DNA of 64,000 nt, taken from the NCBI RefSeq assembly GCF_000024545.1, contig NC_013947.1, positions 5,642,001-5,706,000 on the forward strand. The letters are read 5' to 3'. The position numbers were made by a program, and so were the translations under genes. This DNA is from Stackebrandtia nassauensis DSM 44728 (lineage in GTDB: Bacteria > Actinomycetota > Actinomycetes > Mycobacteriales > Micromonosporaceae). The notes beneath the pieces were generated by a model that saw only the letters and a program-made list of their open reading frames with translations, made no database searches and was not told the origin of the DNA. Positions 1-8,735 of the stretch are shown one piece after another (the stretch's first letter is position 1; each line of letters opens with the position of its first letter).

Positions 1-1
1 G

Positions 2-808
2 CGCGACGACGGCGAGGTCGTGACGATCCCGGCCGCCGAGGTCGCCGCCGCCAAGGCGATCCCGCCCAAGCCCACCCCGTTCTCGGCGATCATCGCCGTG
101 GAACGCGGCTGCGCCGACACCTGGCCCGCCCCCGAGCAGGAGTGGCTGGGCGACTGGCTGCTGCGCGCCGGTTCGGGCTGGACGTACCGGGCGAACTCGG
201 TGCTGCCGCTGGGCGAGCCGGGCCTCGACCTCGACGCCGCGCTGGCGAAGGTGACCGACTGGTACACCGCGCGGGCCCTCGCGCCCGCGTTCGCGGTGCC
301 GGTGCCGTTGTCGCGAAGGCTGGCGACGGCGTTGACGCGGCGCGGCTGGCGCTCCGACGCCCCGGTGGAGGTCATGACCGCCCCGCTGTCGGCGCTGTCG
401 GGCGAGGCCGCCGAGGTCACGGTGACCGACAAACCCGGCGAGGAGTGGTTCGCGATGGCGACCGGCGGCTACGACCGGGTACCGGACGCGGCGCGCGCGA
501 TCCTGGGTTCCGGCGACGATCGCGGCTTCGCCGAGATCCGCCGCGACGGACGCCTGATCGCCTGCGGACGCGGCGCGATCAGCGGGGGCCTGGCGGTCCT
601 GTCCCGCATCGAGGTCGACACCTCGGTGCGGCGGCAGGGTCTGGGACGTCAGGTGATGGCGGGTCTGGCCGCCTGGGCCGGTGACCGCGACGCGGACACC
701 GCGTGTGTCCAGGTCGTGTCGACCAATGGCGTGGCCCTGGCGCTGTACGAGAAGCTCGGCTTCACCGTCCACCACCGCTACGTCAACCTGGTTCCGCCGC
801 TGGCGTGA
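2..808 (+). CDS. GNAT N-acetyltransferase, 5' end outside window
   Basis: The reading frame is open from base 2, so the gene probably begins upstream of the window. A GTG at 20 could start a 262-residue protein, but the residues before it read sensibly and no ribosome site is visible. The C-terminal half is a GNAT acetyl-CoA fold: the stretch around residues 195-215 (SRIEVDTSVRRQGLGRQVM) contains the RRQGLG pyrophosphate-binding loop, and the end (NGVALALYEKLGFTVHHRY) is the usual GNAT strand. The N-terminal part ending in AAKAIPPKP recalls the linker of Rv0428c-like mycobacterial acetyltransferases, which carry a small extra N-terminal domain. The substrate is unknown. It stands alone and converges on the next gene. 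Confidence 0.8.
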   Translation, partial: RDDGEVVTIPAAEVAAAKAIPPKPTPFSAIIAVERGCADTWPAPEQEWLGDWLLRAGSGWTYRANSVLPLGEPGLDLDAALAKVTDWYTARALAPAFAVPVPLSRRLATALTRRGWRSDAPVEVMTAPLSALSGEAAEVTVTDKPGEEWFAMATGGYDRVPDAARAILGSGDDRGFAEIRRDGRLIACGRGAISGGLAVLSRIEVDTSVRRQGLGRQVMAGLAAWAGDRDADTACVQVVSTNGVALALYEKLGFTVHHRYVNLVPPLA

Positions 809-831
809 CCCCCGCTGATCTGCCGGGGTCC

Positions 832-1797
832 TCAGTCCTTCGTCAGGCCCTCACTGGGTTTGGAGCTGTCCATGATGGTTGGTCTGGGCGCGTAGATCGG
901 GTCGTCCTCGGTCTGGTGCGTGGACTTCGTCATGCGCTCGTAGATCGCCTTCTCGCTGTCGTTGACGGCCTTGATGATGCTGTCCTCGTCCTCGCCGCGT
1001 TTCGTCTTGACCTTCTCCAGCGCCTCCTTGACGTTGTCCATGACGCCCTCGGGAGTGTCGGCGCCGAGCGGAACCTCTTCCTGCTCTTCGGGTCCGGCTT
1101 CCCCCAGGTTGGACAGCAGCGTCGACAGCCCCGCCGACCCCAACTGCACCGCCGTCTTGCTGGGCAACAGCGGCGTGATCAGGCTCGTGGCCCCGGTGAG
1201 GATGGCCAGCAGGATCTTCAGATCCGAGCCCTTGCTGTCGACGATCGCCTCGATGGCCTTCACCCCGTCGTCGAGGGTGCGCTTCGCCTGGCCGCGCGCG
1301 TGCACGTAGGTGGCCTTCATCGCGACGGCGTTCTCGTTGAGCACCTTCGCCATCCGGCCGTGGTTGCCGCGCACGTCCTCCAGCGGGGCGAAGTACTTCT
1401 CGGCCAGGTTGTCGGCGAAGGCGCCGTCCCACTGCTGGATGGCGTTCTTGGACGTGTCGATGTTGCGCAGCCGGGAGTCGCCGCCGGGCTGGTGGCTCTC
1501 GACGCCGAACAGGTCCCGCAGCTTCTCGGTCTTCTCGATGAGCGGGTCGAAGTCGCTGGGCTTCGGTTTGAGGATGTCGTCGATCATCTCCCGCAGCCAC
1601 GAGATCCGTTCCAGGATCTCCTCGCGGCTGGGGACCCGGTCGAGTTCCGGCCGGTAGGCGTTGGAGCCCGGATAGCCGCCGGACACGGCCGGGGTCTCCG
1701 CCTCCGTCCTGACCTTCTCGATGACGGCGTCCTGTAGTTCCTTGACCTTCTTGTTGAGTTCCTCGTCGGTGAACTCGGACATCTTCTCGTCTGCCAT
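832..1797 (-). CDS. WXG-like helical protein, large partner of a two-gene module
   Basis: A 321-residue, mostly charged and helical protein without signal peptide. It has a W-D-G motif at residues 123-125 inside a helical stretch, then a more hydrophobic segment near residues 190-230 (DLKILLAILTGATSLITPLLP) and an acidic tail. This resembles ESX/WXG-type secreted proteins, but I cannot name a family. ATG 1797 is preceded by AGGAG. It lies 15 bp after the 130-residue gene, so the two are co-transcribed. Its layout (WxG-like turn near residue 120, long helices, a hydrophobic stretch, a short Asp-Asp-rich end) matches the 293-residue protein at 56392-57273, which also follows a small partner. 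Function unknown; secretion substrate or effector is inference. Confidence 0.75.
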   Translation of the reverse strand: MADEKMSEFTDEELNKKVKELQDAVIEKVRTEAETPAVSGGYPGSNAYRPELDRVPSREEILERISWLREMIDDILKPKPSDFDPLIEKTEKLRDLFGVESHQPGGDSRLRNIDTSKNAIQQWDGAFADNLAEKYFAPLEDVRGNHGRMAKVLNENAVAMKATYVHARGQAKRTLDDGVKAIEAIVDSKGSDLKILLAILTGATSLITPLLPSKTAVQLGSAGLSTLLSNLGEAGPEEQEEVPLGADTPEGVMDNVKEALEKVKTKRGEDEDSIIKAVNDSEKAIYERMTKSTHQTEDDPIYAPRPTIMDSSKPSEGLTKD

Positions 1798-1812
1798 GGG
1801 ATCGCCGATCTC

Positions 1813-2205
1813 CTAGTCGTTCCACCAGTTGGGGACCTCGACGTCCTTGGGTTTCTCGTCACCGGTCAGTTCGTCGTCGGGGTTGTGGTCGTTGGGGTTC
1901 TTGAAGATGGCCTCCAGGTCCCGGGCCGCCTCCGCGTCGACCTCTTTGAACTCCTTGACGGCCTTGTCGATGTAGTGGGCGACGGAGAACAGTGAGCCTT
2001 CGGTGAGGAACAGGCACTGCTCGTAGATCTGCCCCAGCGCGGCCCAGCCGGGATGGGCCCGGCCGAACTTATCCTCGTTGGCGACGTTGATCTCGTGGAT
2101 CACGTTGCAGGCATCTGCGTAGACGGCCTGGACGTTGGGCATGTTGATGTTGGCGACTCGCCATAGGTCGTAGAGGTCTCCGCCGGTGATCTTCGTGTCG
2201 TTCAC
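1813..2205 (-). CDS. Small helical WXG100-like partner protein
   Basis: A 130-residue helical protein starting at GTG 2205 behind a good AAGGAG site. It has no signal peptide. Residues 47-70 (AHPGWAALGQIYEQCLF) give a Trp at a helix turn, as in WXG100-like proteins, and the last 25 residues are acidic (DDELTGDEKPKD). It is the first gene of a two-gene operon with the 321-residue protein. A similar small-then-large order recurs at 57.6-56.4 kb. I do not recognise a named family; a chaperone or co-secreted partner is the likely role by analogy with ESX pairs. Confidence 0.7.
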   Translation of the reverse strand: MNDTKITGGDLYDLWRVANINMPNVQAVYADACNVIHEINVANEDKFGRAHPGWAALGQIYEQCLFLTEGSLFSVAHYIDKAVKEFKEVDAEAARDLEAIFKNPNDHNPDDELTGDEKPKDVEVPNWWND

Positions 2206-2359
2206 GGCTTGACTCCTTCCGAATAGTTCCGCTTCTGTGGCTCACTCAACCGAATCGATGGCTAAAACGCAAGGATTCAAAAACACTCGGGCACGATTTA
2301 AGAAGCAAACAGACTCGGGCATCCCGACGCCCACGGCCGTCTTCTGCGATGCTGACCTG

Positions 2360-3091
2360 GTGAGTGCGCGAGCCGAACCCGTCACCGCCGAGGCGCCCCG
2401 GCCGATCGCCAGGCCGCTGCTCACCCAGTCCTGGCTCGACGTCTCACTGCTGCACTGGGCCGTCGCACCCGCGTCGGTGGCGCGGCTGTTGCCGCCGGGC
2501 ACCGTGCCCGACACCTTCGACGGCTCGACCTACGTCGGGCTGGTGCCGTTCCGGATGCACCGCACGGCGCTGCTGGGGACTCCCGCGATCCCTTACCTGG
2601 GCAGCTTTCCCGAGACGAACGTGCGTCTGTACTCGGTCGACGACAAGGGCAGGCGCGGCGTGGTGTTCCTGGCGATGGACGCTGCCCGGCTGCTGCCCGC
2701 CCTCGTCGGACGCGCGAGCCTCGGGTTGCCCTACGCCTGGTCATCGATGCGCCTCGATCGCGACGGCGACACCGTCACCTACACGTGCCGCAGGCGCAGG
2801 CCCGGACCCCGGGGTGCCGACAGCCGGATCCGGGTTCGGATCGGCGAACCCGTCGAGGAACCCAGTCCGCTGGAGCATTTCCTCACCGCGCGCTGGGGAC
2901 TGCACACCGTCCGGTTCGGACGGACGTTGTACCTGCCCAACAGTCACCCGCGTTGGCGGTTGCGTCGGGCGGAGTTGCTGGAGTGCCACGGGGATCCGCT
3001 TGCGGCGGCGGGGATCCGCACCCCCATCGCTGCTCCGGTGAGCGTGCTGTTCTCGGCTGGTGTCCCCGCCCGATTCGGGCGGCCGCTGTGA
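2360..3091 (+). CDS. DUF2071 (YqjF-like) protein
   Basis: A DUF2071 protein of about 243 residues. The family marks are visible: an N-terminal QSWLDVSLLHWAV followed by LLPPGTVPDTFDGSTYVGLVPFRM, then FPETNVRLY, which is the usual ETNVR motif, and a final LYLPNSHPRW segment. The biochemical role of the family is unknown. The frame is open back to 2237, but the first 41 codons are AT-rich, poorly biased and lie in the region divergent from the WXG-like operon, so GTG 2360 is the more likely start. No strong ribosome site is seen before either start. Confidence 0.8.
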   Translation: MSARAEPVTAEAPRPIARPLLTQSWLDVSLLHWAVAPASVARLLPPGTVPDTFDGSTYVGLVPFRMHRTALLGTPAIPYLGSFPETNVRLYSVDDKGRRGVVFLAMDAARLLPALVGRASLGLPYAWSSMRLDRDGDTVTYTCRRRRPGPRGADSRIRVRIGEPVEEPSPLEHFLTARWGLHTVRFGRTLYLPNSHPRWRLRRAELLECHGDPLAAAGIRTPIAAPVSVLFSAGVPARFGRPL

Positions 3092-3221
3092 GGCCGCGTT
3101 GAGGCCAACGTTGTCGGCGCGGTGCAGTCCAGCGCGGCCTAGCGCAGCTCGACGCGGCCCGCGCGACCCGGCACGGCCCGGCTCGGCTCGGCTCGGGCGC
3201 AGCCCAGCCTGGCCGCCCGTC

Positions 3222-4823
3222 TCAGCCGAAGTCGCGACGGCGCAACGCCAGCAAACCGCCGCCCACGAGCAATGCCGTCAACGCCACCATGATCAGGCCG
3301 GGCAACGCGTCGAAGTCCGCCCCTGCCACAGTGTTCGGTACATAGTGGAACGGCTCGAACGGAGTCCCGCCCCACAGTCCGTACAGCGGACCAGCGGCAC
3401 GTCCCAGCACGAACACCCCGAGCCACAGCAGCCAGGTGATGGCGATCGAGAACCTCGGCAGCAGGCCGTAAACCAGGAAACAGGCCGCACCGACCAGCCA
3501 GGCCGCGGGCAGGGTTCCCATGGCCCCGGCGAAGACTCGCCACATATCAGCCCCGAAGTCCCCGACCAGCATGGCGAAGAACCCGCCCAGGACGAGACCC
3601 ACCACCGCCAGCAGCACCACTGTTCCCAGCCCCGCCACGACCAGTTGCCCCGCCGCCCAGCGCAGTCGGGTGCTGGTGGTCGCCAGCACCGTCTCGGCGC
3701 GGCCTGAGTTCTCCTCGACGCACAACCGCTGGACCATGAGCACCGGGAACATCACGATGACGTGGGCGAAGATCAGGATGACCGCCCACAATCCATAGTC
3801 GACGACGTCCGCGCCGGGCCTGCCGCCGAAGCCTCGCAACAGCTGGTCGGCCTGGCCGCCCGGCGCCTTCGCCAGCTGATCGGCCAGAGTGCTGACCCCG
3901 CCAGCGGCGGCGGCGAACACCGCGACCGCGGCCGTCCACTTGAACAGCAGTCCCCGGTTGAGGCTCCAGGCCAGCGATACCGGTCCGCGCAGCCATGCCG
4001 AACCGGCCGGGCCGAGGCGTTCGGGGAGCAGACCGGCGCCCAGGTCACGGCCGCCGTTTAGCCGGTATGCGAGCGCGATCAGTCCGGCGGTCACCGCGAC
4101 CGGAACCGCGAGCACCCACCAGCGGTCGCTCCAGTACGGCTCGACCCAGTGGCTCCAACCGATCGGCGAAACGTACTTCATCCAGTACTGCCCGGACGCG
4201 TCGCCCGCGTACCGCAGGATGTACGCGGCACCCAGGGCGGAAAGCCCAGTGGCGCGCGCCGTGCGGGCGTTGCGGCTGAGCTGGGCGGCCACCGCCGCGA
4301 CCCCGCCGAAGACTCCGCCCGCCGCGGCGATGGCCGCCGCGTAGGCAAGTGACCCGACCGGATCGAGGCCGATCGCGATCAGAGCCAGCGCCGGGATCAG
4401 GCCACCGGCCAGGCTGACGGCCCCGGTCACCAGCAGCGCCGCGGTCAACGGTGCGAACCGGCTCAACACCCCGGAACGCAGCAGCTCCGTGCGTCCGGTG
4501 TCCTCGTCGGCCCGCGTGTGCCGGACGACGGCCAACACGGCCGCCAAACCATTGAGGACGTAGAGGAAGCCGCCGCTTCGCCAAGCCGCCATGTAGTCCG
4601 GATCGGCGACGACGAACCCGCCGCCCAGGGCACGGAAGAAGCTGTTGTCGTTGATGACGGACACATACTGCGCCAACAACTTCGGCGTCCCCATATTGCG
4701 CTCGATATACGAAACCATCACCAGCGCCAACGCCGTCAGCACCAATATCCACCATGGAGCGATTCTGCGTTCACGTCGCAGCGTCAACCGCACCATCAGC
4801 CCGGTTCCGGCGATCCCGGTCAT
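3222..4823 (-). CDS. ABC-2 type exporter permease
   Basis: A 533-residue membrane protein with about twelve hydrophobic segments in two similar halves. It resembles the large permeases of actinobacterial drug or polyketide exporters. The start is ATG 4823, overlapping the TGA of the upstream tetR (ATGA), so the two are translationally coupled; the frame upstream of this ATG is a shadow of tetR. The segment VVRHTRADEDTGRTELLRSGVLSR and its second-half counterpart MVQRLCVEENSGRAETVLATTSTRLRW are the conserved cytoplasmic loop EExGRxExL typical of this family. The ATP-binding subunit that normally sits between the tetR and the permease is absent here and is not found nearby. The substrate is unknown. 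Confidence 0.85.
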   Translation of the reverse strand: MTGIAGTGLMVRLTLRRERRIAPWWILVLTALALVMVSYIERNMGTPKLLAQYVSVINDNSFFRALGGGFVVADPDYMAAWRSGGFLYVLNGLAAVLAVVRHTRADEDTGRTELLRSGVLSRFAPLTAALLVTGAVSLAGGLIPALALIAIGLDPVGSLAYAAAIAAAGGVFGGVAAVAAQLSRNARTARATGLSALGAAYILRYAGDASGQYWMKYVSPIGWSHWVEPYWSDRWWVLAVPVAVTAGLIALAYRLNGGRDLGAGLLPERLGPAGSAWLRGPVSLAWSLNRGLLFKWTAAVAVFAAAAGGVSTLADQLAKAPGGQADQLLRGFGGRPGADVVDYGLWAVILIFAHVIVMFPVLMVQRLCVEENSGRAETVLATTSTRLRWAAGQLVVAGLGTVVLLAVVGLVLGGFFAMLVGDFGADMWRVFAGAMGTLPAAWLVGAACFLVYGLLPRFSIAITWLLWLGVFVLGRAAGPLYGLWGGTPFEPFHYVPNTVAGADFDALPGLIMVALTALLVGGGLLALRRRDFG

Positions 4824-5467
4824 CGTTCCTCCTCCCCGGGGCGCGCGGTCTCGTCGAGACGCGCCAAGTGGGCCGCCGCCTCGTCGGGACTGAGCATCGG
4901 ATGCGAGTACAGGTCGAGCAGCACCCGCACCAGCACGTCGGCCCCCTGTGGACTGAACACGTCCATCCCGAGGTGCCGCGACACGTGCGAGTGCAGGATC
5001 CCGATCGACAGCGACATCGCGGTGGACACCGCTGCCCGGGCCTGTCGTGACACGGTCGGCGGATCGGATCGCTTGGCGTCCATCTCCTCCAGCCACTGGC
5101 CGCCGAGCTCGACCATCTTGTCGAAGATCGGCTGCGCCCGGCCTTCGGCCAGTGCCCGGGACAGGTACTTCTGGTACGGACCGAACGCGGCGCCCGCGAC
5201 GGCCACATAGTTGACGCCGTCTGACGCGTCGGCCGCGCGAACCCGGTCGTTGAGTTCGGCCAGTGTCTCGGCCAGGTAGGCGTCGCAGGCGTCGCGCAGC
5301 TCTTCCTTGGAGCCGTAGTGATGGCGAAGCAGACCGGACGAGACCCCGGCGATCTCGGCGATGCCGCGGATCGTCGCCCGGTCGAAGCCCTGTTCACCGA
5401 AATGTCGCAGCGCCGCGTCCCGGATCCGGGCGCGGGCGGTCAGGTCTCGCGGATCGACGTCGGTCAT
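4820..5467 (-). CDS. TetR family regulator
   Basis: A 215-residue TetR-type repressor. The N-terminal helix-turn-helix is at residues 10-55 (IRDAALRHFGEQGFDRATIRGIAEIAGVSSGLLRHHYGSKEEL) and the rest is the ligand-binding domain. ATG 5467 is preferred over an upstream start at 5503, because TetR proteins usually begin shortly before the first helix and the upstream residues are Cys-rich filler. It is coupled by ATGA to the permease gene and probably controls it. A perfect inverted repeat 48 bp upstream (5515-5532) is the likely operator, which suggests autoregulation of the tetR-permease pair. Confidence 0.88.
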   Translation of the reverse strand: MTDVDPRDLTARARIRDAALRHFGEQGFDRATIRGIAEIAGVSSGLLRHHYGSKEELRDACDAYLAETLAELNDRVRAADASDGVNYVAVAGAAFGPYQKYLSRALAEGRAQPIFDKMVELGGQWLEEMDAKRSDPPTVSRQARAAVSTAMSLSIGILHSHVSRHLGMDVFSPQGADVLVRVLLDLYSHPMLSPDEAAAHLARLDETARPGEEER

Positions 5468-5514
5468 GGCCGGAAGCTCCGGCCCACAAACACAACTACA
5501 CACATGTACAACAC

Positions 5515-5532
5515 ACTACACGCGTGTGTAGT
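5515..5532. promoter_or_regulatory. Putative TetR operator (inverted repeat)
   Basis: Perfect inverted repeat ACTACAC-GCGT-GTGTAGT located between the P450 stop and the tetR start. A weaker related sequence (CTACACACATGTAC) lies about 18 bp closer to tetR. Position and symmetry suit the operator of the tetR-permease operon. Confidence 0.6.
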
Positions 5533-5536
5533 GACG

Positions 5537-6724
5537 TCACCAGGTGACCGGCACCGTGACGAGCCCGCCGTCCAACGCCTCCTTCCGGACCTCCAGCGAC
5601 TCGACGGGCACCGCCAGCCGCAGGCCCGGGAACCGCCGGAACAGCGCCCCGATCGCGGCCCGCAGCTCGATGCGCGCCAGCGCCGCCCCGATGCAGTAGT
5701 AGCCGCCGTGCGAGAACGCCAGGTGGGCGTTGCCGGGCCGGGTGATGTCGAAGCGGTCCGGAGCGTCGAAGACCTCGGGGTCGTGGTTGGCGGCGCCCAG
5801 GTCCAGCAGCACCAGTTCCCCGGCGCCGATACGCACCCCGGCGACCTCGATGTCCTCGCGCGGGTACCGGAACAGCCCGCCGGAGCCCGAACCCCGGTAG
5901 CGCAGGCACTCCTCGACGGCCCCGGCCACCCGGGCCGGGTCCTCGGCCAGCAGCCGACGCTGCTGCGGGTCGGACAGCAGCAGGACCGTCGCGTAGCCGA
6001 TCTCGGTGACGGTGGTGACGTGCCCGGCGAACAGCAGTGCCGCCGCCAGTCCGGCGACGGTGTCGTCGTCGATACCGTCGATCGCGCACAGTCCGCTGAT
6101 GACGTCGTCGGCGGGCTGCTTTCGTTTGAGCGCCACCAGTTCGCGCATGTAGGTGAACAGTTCGCCCATGCCGCGCTGCGAGACCTCGGCGTCGACGGTG
6201 GAGGCCGCGGCCTCGCTGGCGGCCCGGAACTCGTCCCGGTCGTCGTAGGGCACGCCGAGCAGTTCGCAGATCACCAGCACCGGCAGCGGGTGTGCCAGCG
6301 CGGCGTTCAGGTCGGCGGAACCGGGCCGCCGCTCCATGTCGTCCAGCAGTTCCTCCACCAGGGCCTCGACCCGGGGTTCGAGCGCCCGCATCCGTTTGGC
6401 GGTGAAGAACGGCGTCAGCAGCCCCCGGAACTGGACGTGGTCGGCGGGTTCGGTGTCGAAGTCGCCGGACGGACGGCCGCCGAACATCGCCGAATCGCTG
6501 AGCCGGGCCGCCGAGTCCGGGTCCGGGTGGGAGCGGCCCAGCCGCGCGTCGCCCGCCAGCGCCTTCACCTGCTCGTATCCGGTGACCAGCCAGGCCGGGT
6601 CGCCGGTGGCGGTGCGCACCTTGTGCACCGTGCCCTGCTCTCGCAACCGGCGCAGCACCGGCGGCAGCAGCAGCGGGTCGGGCTGCTCGAACGGCAGTCT
6701 CGGGGTGTCGACGGCGGTGGTCAT
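5537..6724 (-). CDS. Cytochrome P450
   Basis: A soluble bacterial class P450 of 395 residues. The heme loop FSHGGYYCIGAALAR puts the ligand at Cys344, and the ExxR motif is E272-C-L-R275. The I-helix reads AGHVTT at 233-238: the threonine is kept, but the acidic residue usually just before it (AGHET or AGxDT) is Val236, which could alter proton delivery. No ferredoxin or reductase gene is adjacent. It is divergent from a TetR gene (6814), with inverted repeats in the 89-bp spacer, so that repressor probably controls it. The substrate cannot be told from the sequence. Confidence 0.92.
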   Translation of the reverse strand: MTTAVDTPRLPFEQPDPLLLPPVLRRLREQGTVHKVRTATGDPAWLVTGYEQVKALAGDARLGRSHPDPDSAARLSDSAMFGGRPSGDFDTEPADHVQFRGLLTPFFTAKRMRALEPRVEALVEELLDDMERRPGSADLNAALAHPLPVLVICELLGVPYDDRDEFRAASEAAASTVDAEVSQRGMGELFTYMRELVALKRKQPADDVISGLCAIDGIDDDTVAGLAAALLFAGHVTTVTEIGYATVLLLSDPQQRRLLAEDPARVAGAVEECLRYRGSGSGGLFRYPREDIEVAGVRIGAGELVLLDLGAANHDPEVFDAPDRFDITRPGNAHLAFSHGGYYCIGAALARIELRAAIGALFRRFPGLRLAVPVESLEVRKEALDGGLVTVPVTW

Positions 6725-6738
6725 GACGCCTCCATAAG

Positions 6739-6784
6739 TTTACTTTTGCTTGTACATTCTCAAGTAAACATAGCGTTTGTAAAC
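6739..6784. promoter_or_regulatory. Divergent promoter/operator region between P450 and tetR
   Basis: AT-rich spacer holding a perfect inverted repeat TTTACTT (6739-6745) / AAGTAAA (6762-6768) and a near-palindrome GTTTGTAAAC at 6775-6784. The GTTTAC/GTAAAC half-site thus recurs three times. It is probably the operator of the TetR at 6814 acting on both divergent genes. Confidence 0.55.
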
Positions 6785-6813
6785 TCAAGCGTCAACAAAC
6801 GAGAGGCGAGCCG

Positions 6814-7407
6814 GTGACCGAGGACCAGGCCCCGCCCCGGCGACTGCCGCGGGCCCAACGCCGCGACCAGATCCTGGCCGCGGCCACCAGCGCGTTCGCG
6901 CGCACCGGCTTCGCCGACACCAGCCTGGACGACGTCTCCGCGGCGGCCGGGGTCAGCAAGGCGATCCTGTACCGGCACTTCGAGTCCAAGACCGAGCTGT
7001 ACCGGGCGGTGCTGGACCGGATCTGCGCCAAACTGGACGCCACCGTCGGTACCGACGACCACGACGACGAGTCCATCCCGACCCTGATGCGCGCGGCCGC
7101 CACCGACCCCGACGGATTCCGGCTGCTGTTTCGCTACGCGGCCCGCGAGCCCGAGTTCCGCTCCTTCGTCGACACGATGTCCGGCGAATCGACCCGCATC
7201 GCGTTGCGGCAGCTGACCGCCGACATCCCCGACCCGCGCTGGGCCGGATGGGCGGCGCAGCTGGCCCCCGTCATCACCATCGAGGCGACGCTGGCCTGGC
7301 TGGACGCGGGCCAACCCGATCCCGAGCTCGCGGCCGAGCGCGTCAAGGACCTGATCGCCGCGCTCATCACCACCGCCGCCGCCAGCGGCGAGAACCCGCC
7401 CGCCTGA
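6814..7407 (+). CDS. TetR family regulator
   Basis: A 197-residue TetR repressor. The helix-turn-helix is at residues 15-62 (RRDQILAAATSAFARTGFADTSLDDVSAAAGVSKAILYRHFESKTEL); the remainder is a helical ligand-binding domain with no enzyme motif. It starts at GTG 6814 behind GAGAGG. It is divergent from the P450 at 5537-6724 and shares its 89-bp promoter region, where repeated GTTTAC half-sites are the likely target. The natural role is therefore control of that P450 and of itself (inferred from arrangement). Confidence 0.88.
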   Translation: MTEDQAPPRRLPRAQRRDQILAAATSAFARTGFADTSLDDVSAAAGVSKAILYRHFESKTELYRAVLDRICAKLDATVGTDDHDDESIPTLMRAAATDPDGFRLLFRYAAREPEFRSFVDTMSGESTRIALRQLTADIPDPRWAGWAAQLAPVITIEATLAWLDAGQPDPELAAERVKDLIAALITTAAASGENPPA

Positions 7408-7471
7408 GTCGGCAATATCGCCAGCGCAGCATGACCAGCTGCCACCAGCCCTCCGTCAAGCCGGTCGCTTC

Positions 7472-8644
7472 TCAGCCGCCGCTTCGTGGTGGCTCCCAGG
7501 CGAAGGCCGAGCCCACCGACCGCAGCAACAGCGGCGCGGGCACCGCCGCCGCCATCGCGTCTCGCACCGTCGTGACCGCGCGGTTTCGGTTCTGCACCAA
7601 CCTGCCCAGCCGCCCCGAGGCCCGCGCCATCGCCTGGGTCCGCGGCCGCCGGACGGCGTCATACTCCCGCAGTCCCGCATCGATGCCCGCGCGATCGATA
7701 CTCGCCGCCAGGACCACCGCGTCCTCAATGGCCAGACACGCCCCCTGTCCGATGTCGGGAGTCACGGCGTGCGCGGCGTCGCCCAGCAGCACCGCCCGCT
7801 CCCGAACGAAGCTCGGCAGCCGCGCCCGCAGGTAGTAGACCGCGTGGCTCAGCATGGTTTCCGGCTCCGTCGCCGACAACAGCGCCGGAATCGGCTCATG
7901 CCAGCCCCCGAACCGCTCGGCCACCAGTCCCAGGTTCGGCCGCGGATTCTCGTACTCGGCAACGTTCTCGCAAGCGAACCAGTAGATCTGCCCGTCGTTG
8001 ATCGCCGCCATCCCGAACCGCGCCCCGCTCCCCCACGACTCCGACAGCACGGCGGGCATCCGCAACGAAGCGGCCCGCTCCGCAGCCACGATGCCGCGCC
8101 ACACGATGTAGCCCGCGTAATCCGGCCCCGGGTACTCCGGAAACAACCGCTGCCGATTCCGGCTGCTCACCCCGTCGGCGACAACCACAAGGTCCCCGGA
8201 CACCGACGATTCCCCGTGCGGCGCAACGAATCTCACGGTTCCCGACTCCCCGTCGACATCCACCGCCTCATGCCCCGTGTGCACGGTTCCGACATCGAGT
8301 CCGCCCAGGAGCATCCGATGCAGCTCAGCACGGTGCAACGCGTAGAACGACGCACCGTACCGCTCCTCGATCCCCTCGGCGGCGAAGTTCACCAACGTCC
8401 GCCCGCTGGCCAGCCGGATCGCCAGCCCCGTCTGCCGCCGACCCCGCCGCCGGAGCTCGTCGGCGAATCCGAGGTACCGCAACGCCTTCACCGCGTTGGG
8501 CGCGATGCCCACCCCCGCTCCCACCGGCGCGATCCGCTCCGCTCGCTCGTACACGTCCACGCGCCAGCCCGCGCGCCGCAGTGCCACCGCCGCCGTCAGA
8601 CCACCGATACCGGCTCCTACGACGATCGCCTTGTGCCCGGTCAT
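7472..8644 (-). CDS. FAD-dependent aromatic-type monooxygenase
   Basis: A 390-residue group A flavoprotein monooxygenase. The N-terminal GAGIGGL dinucleotide site (residues 9-15), the mid-protein VVADGVSS (DG motif) and LLGDAAHAVTP (GD motif for FAD ribityl binding) are all present, giving the PHBH-type fold for NAD(P)H-driven hydroxylation of an aromatic or similar substrate. Its length is normal for single-component enzymes related to salicylate or 3-hydroxybenzoate hydroxylases. ATG 8644 lies next to a 33-bp inverted repeat shared with the divergent tetR at 8736. The specific substrate is unknown. Confidence 0.9.
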   Translation of the reverse strand: MTGHKAIVVGAGIGGLTAAVALRRAGWRVDVYERAERIAPVGAGVGIAPNAVKALRYLGFADELRRRGRRQTGLAIRLASGRTLVNFAAEGIEERYGASFYALHRAELHRMLLGGLDVGTVHTGHEAVDVDGESGTVRFVAPHGESSVSGDLVVVADGVSSRNRQRLFPEYPGPDYAGYIVWRGIVAAERAASLRMPAVLSESWGSGARFGMAAINDGQIYWFACENVAEYENPRPNLGLVAERFGGWHEPIPALLSATEPETMLSHAVYYLRARLPSFVRERAVLLGDAAHAVTPDIGQGACLAIEDAVVLAASIDRAGIDAGLREYDAVRRPRTQAMARASGRLGRLVQNRNRAVTTVRDAMAAAVPAPLLLRSVGSAFAWEPPRSGG

Positions 8645-8654
8645 GCCGTCTCCA

Positions 8655-8687
8655 ATTCAAACACTTGATTAAAATGATCGTTTGAAT
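8655..8687. promoter_or_regulatory. Putative TetR operator between monooxygenase and tetR
   Basis: Perfect inverted repeat ATTCAAAC (8655-8662) / GTTTGAAT (8680-8687). A nested TTGATT/AATCAA pair lies within and just past it. It sits in the short AT-rich spacer between the divergent monooxygenase and tetR, overlapping where both promoters must be. Confidence 0.62.
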
Positions 8688-8735
8688 CAACCGTTATAGC
8701 ATGTGCCGACCGCCGTCGACCACCAAGGAGCCGCC

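Noticed and set aside
3092-3221. Repetitive GCGGCC/GGCTC-rich sequence after the DUF2071 gene
   Set aside because: Low-complexity GC-rich spacer with short imperfect repeats; no clear hairpin or unit to report.
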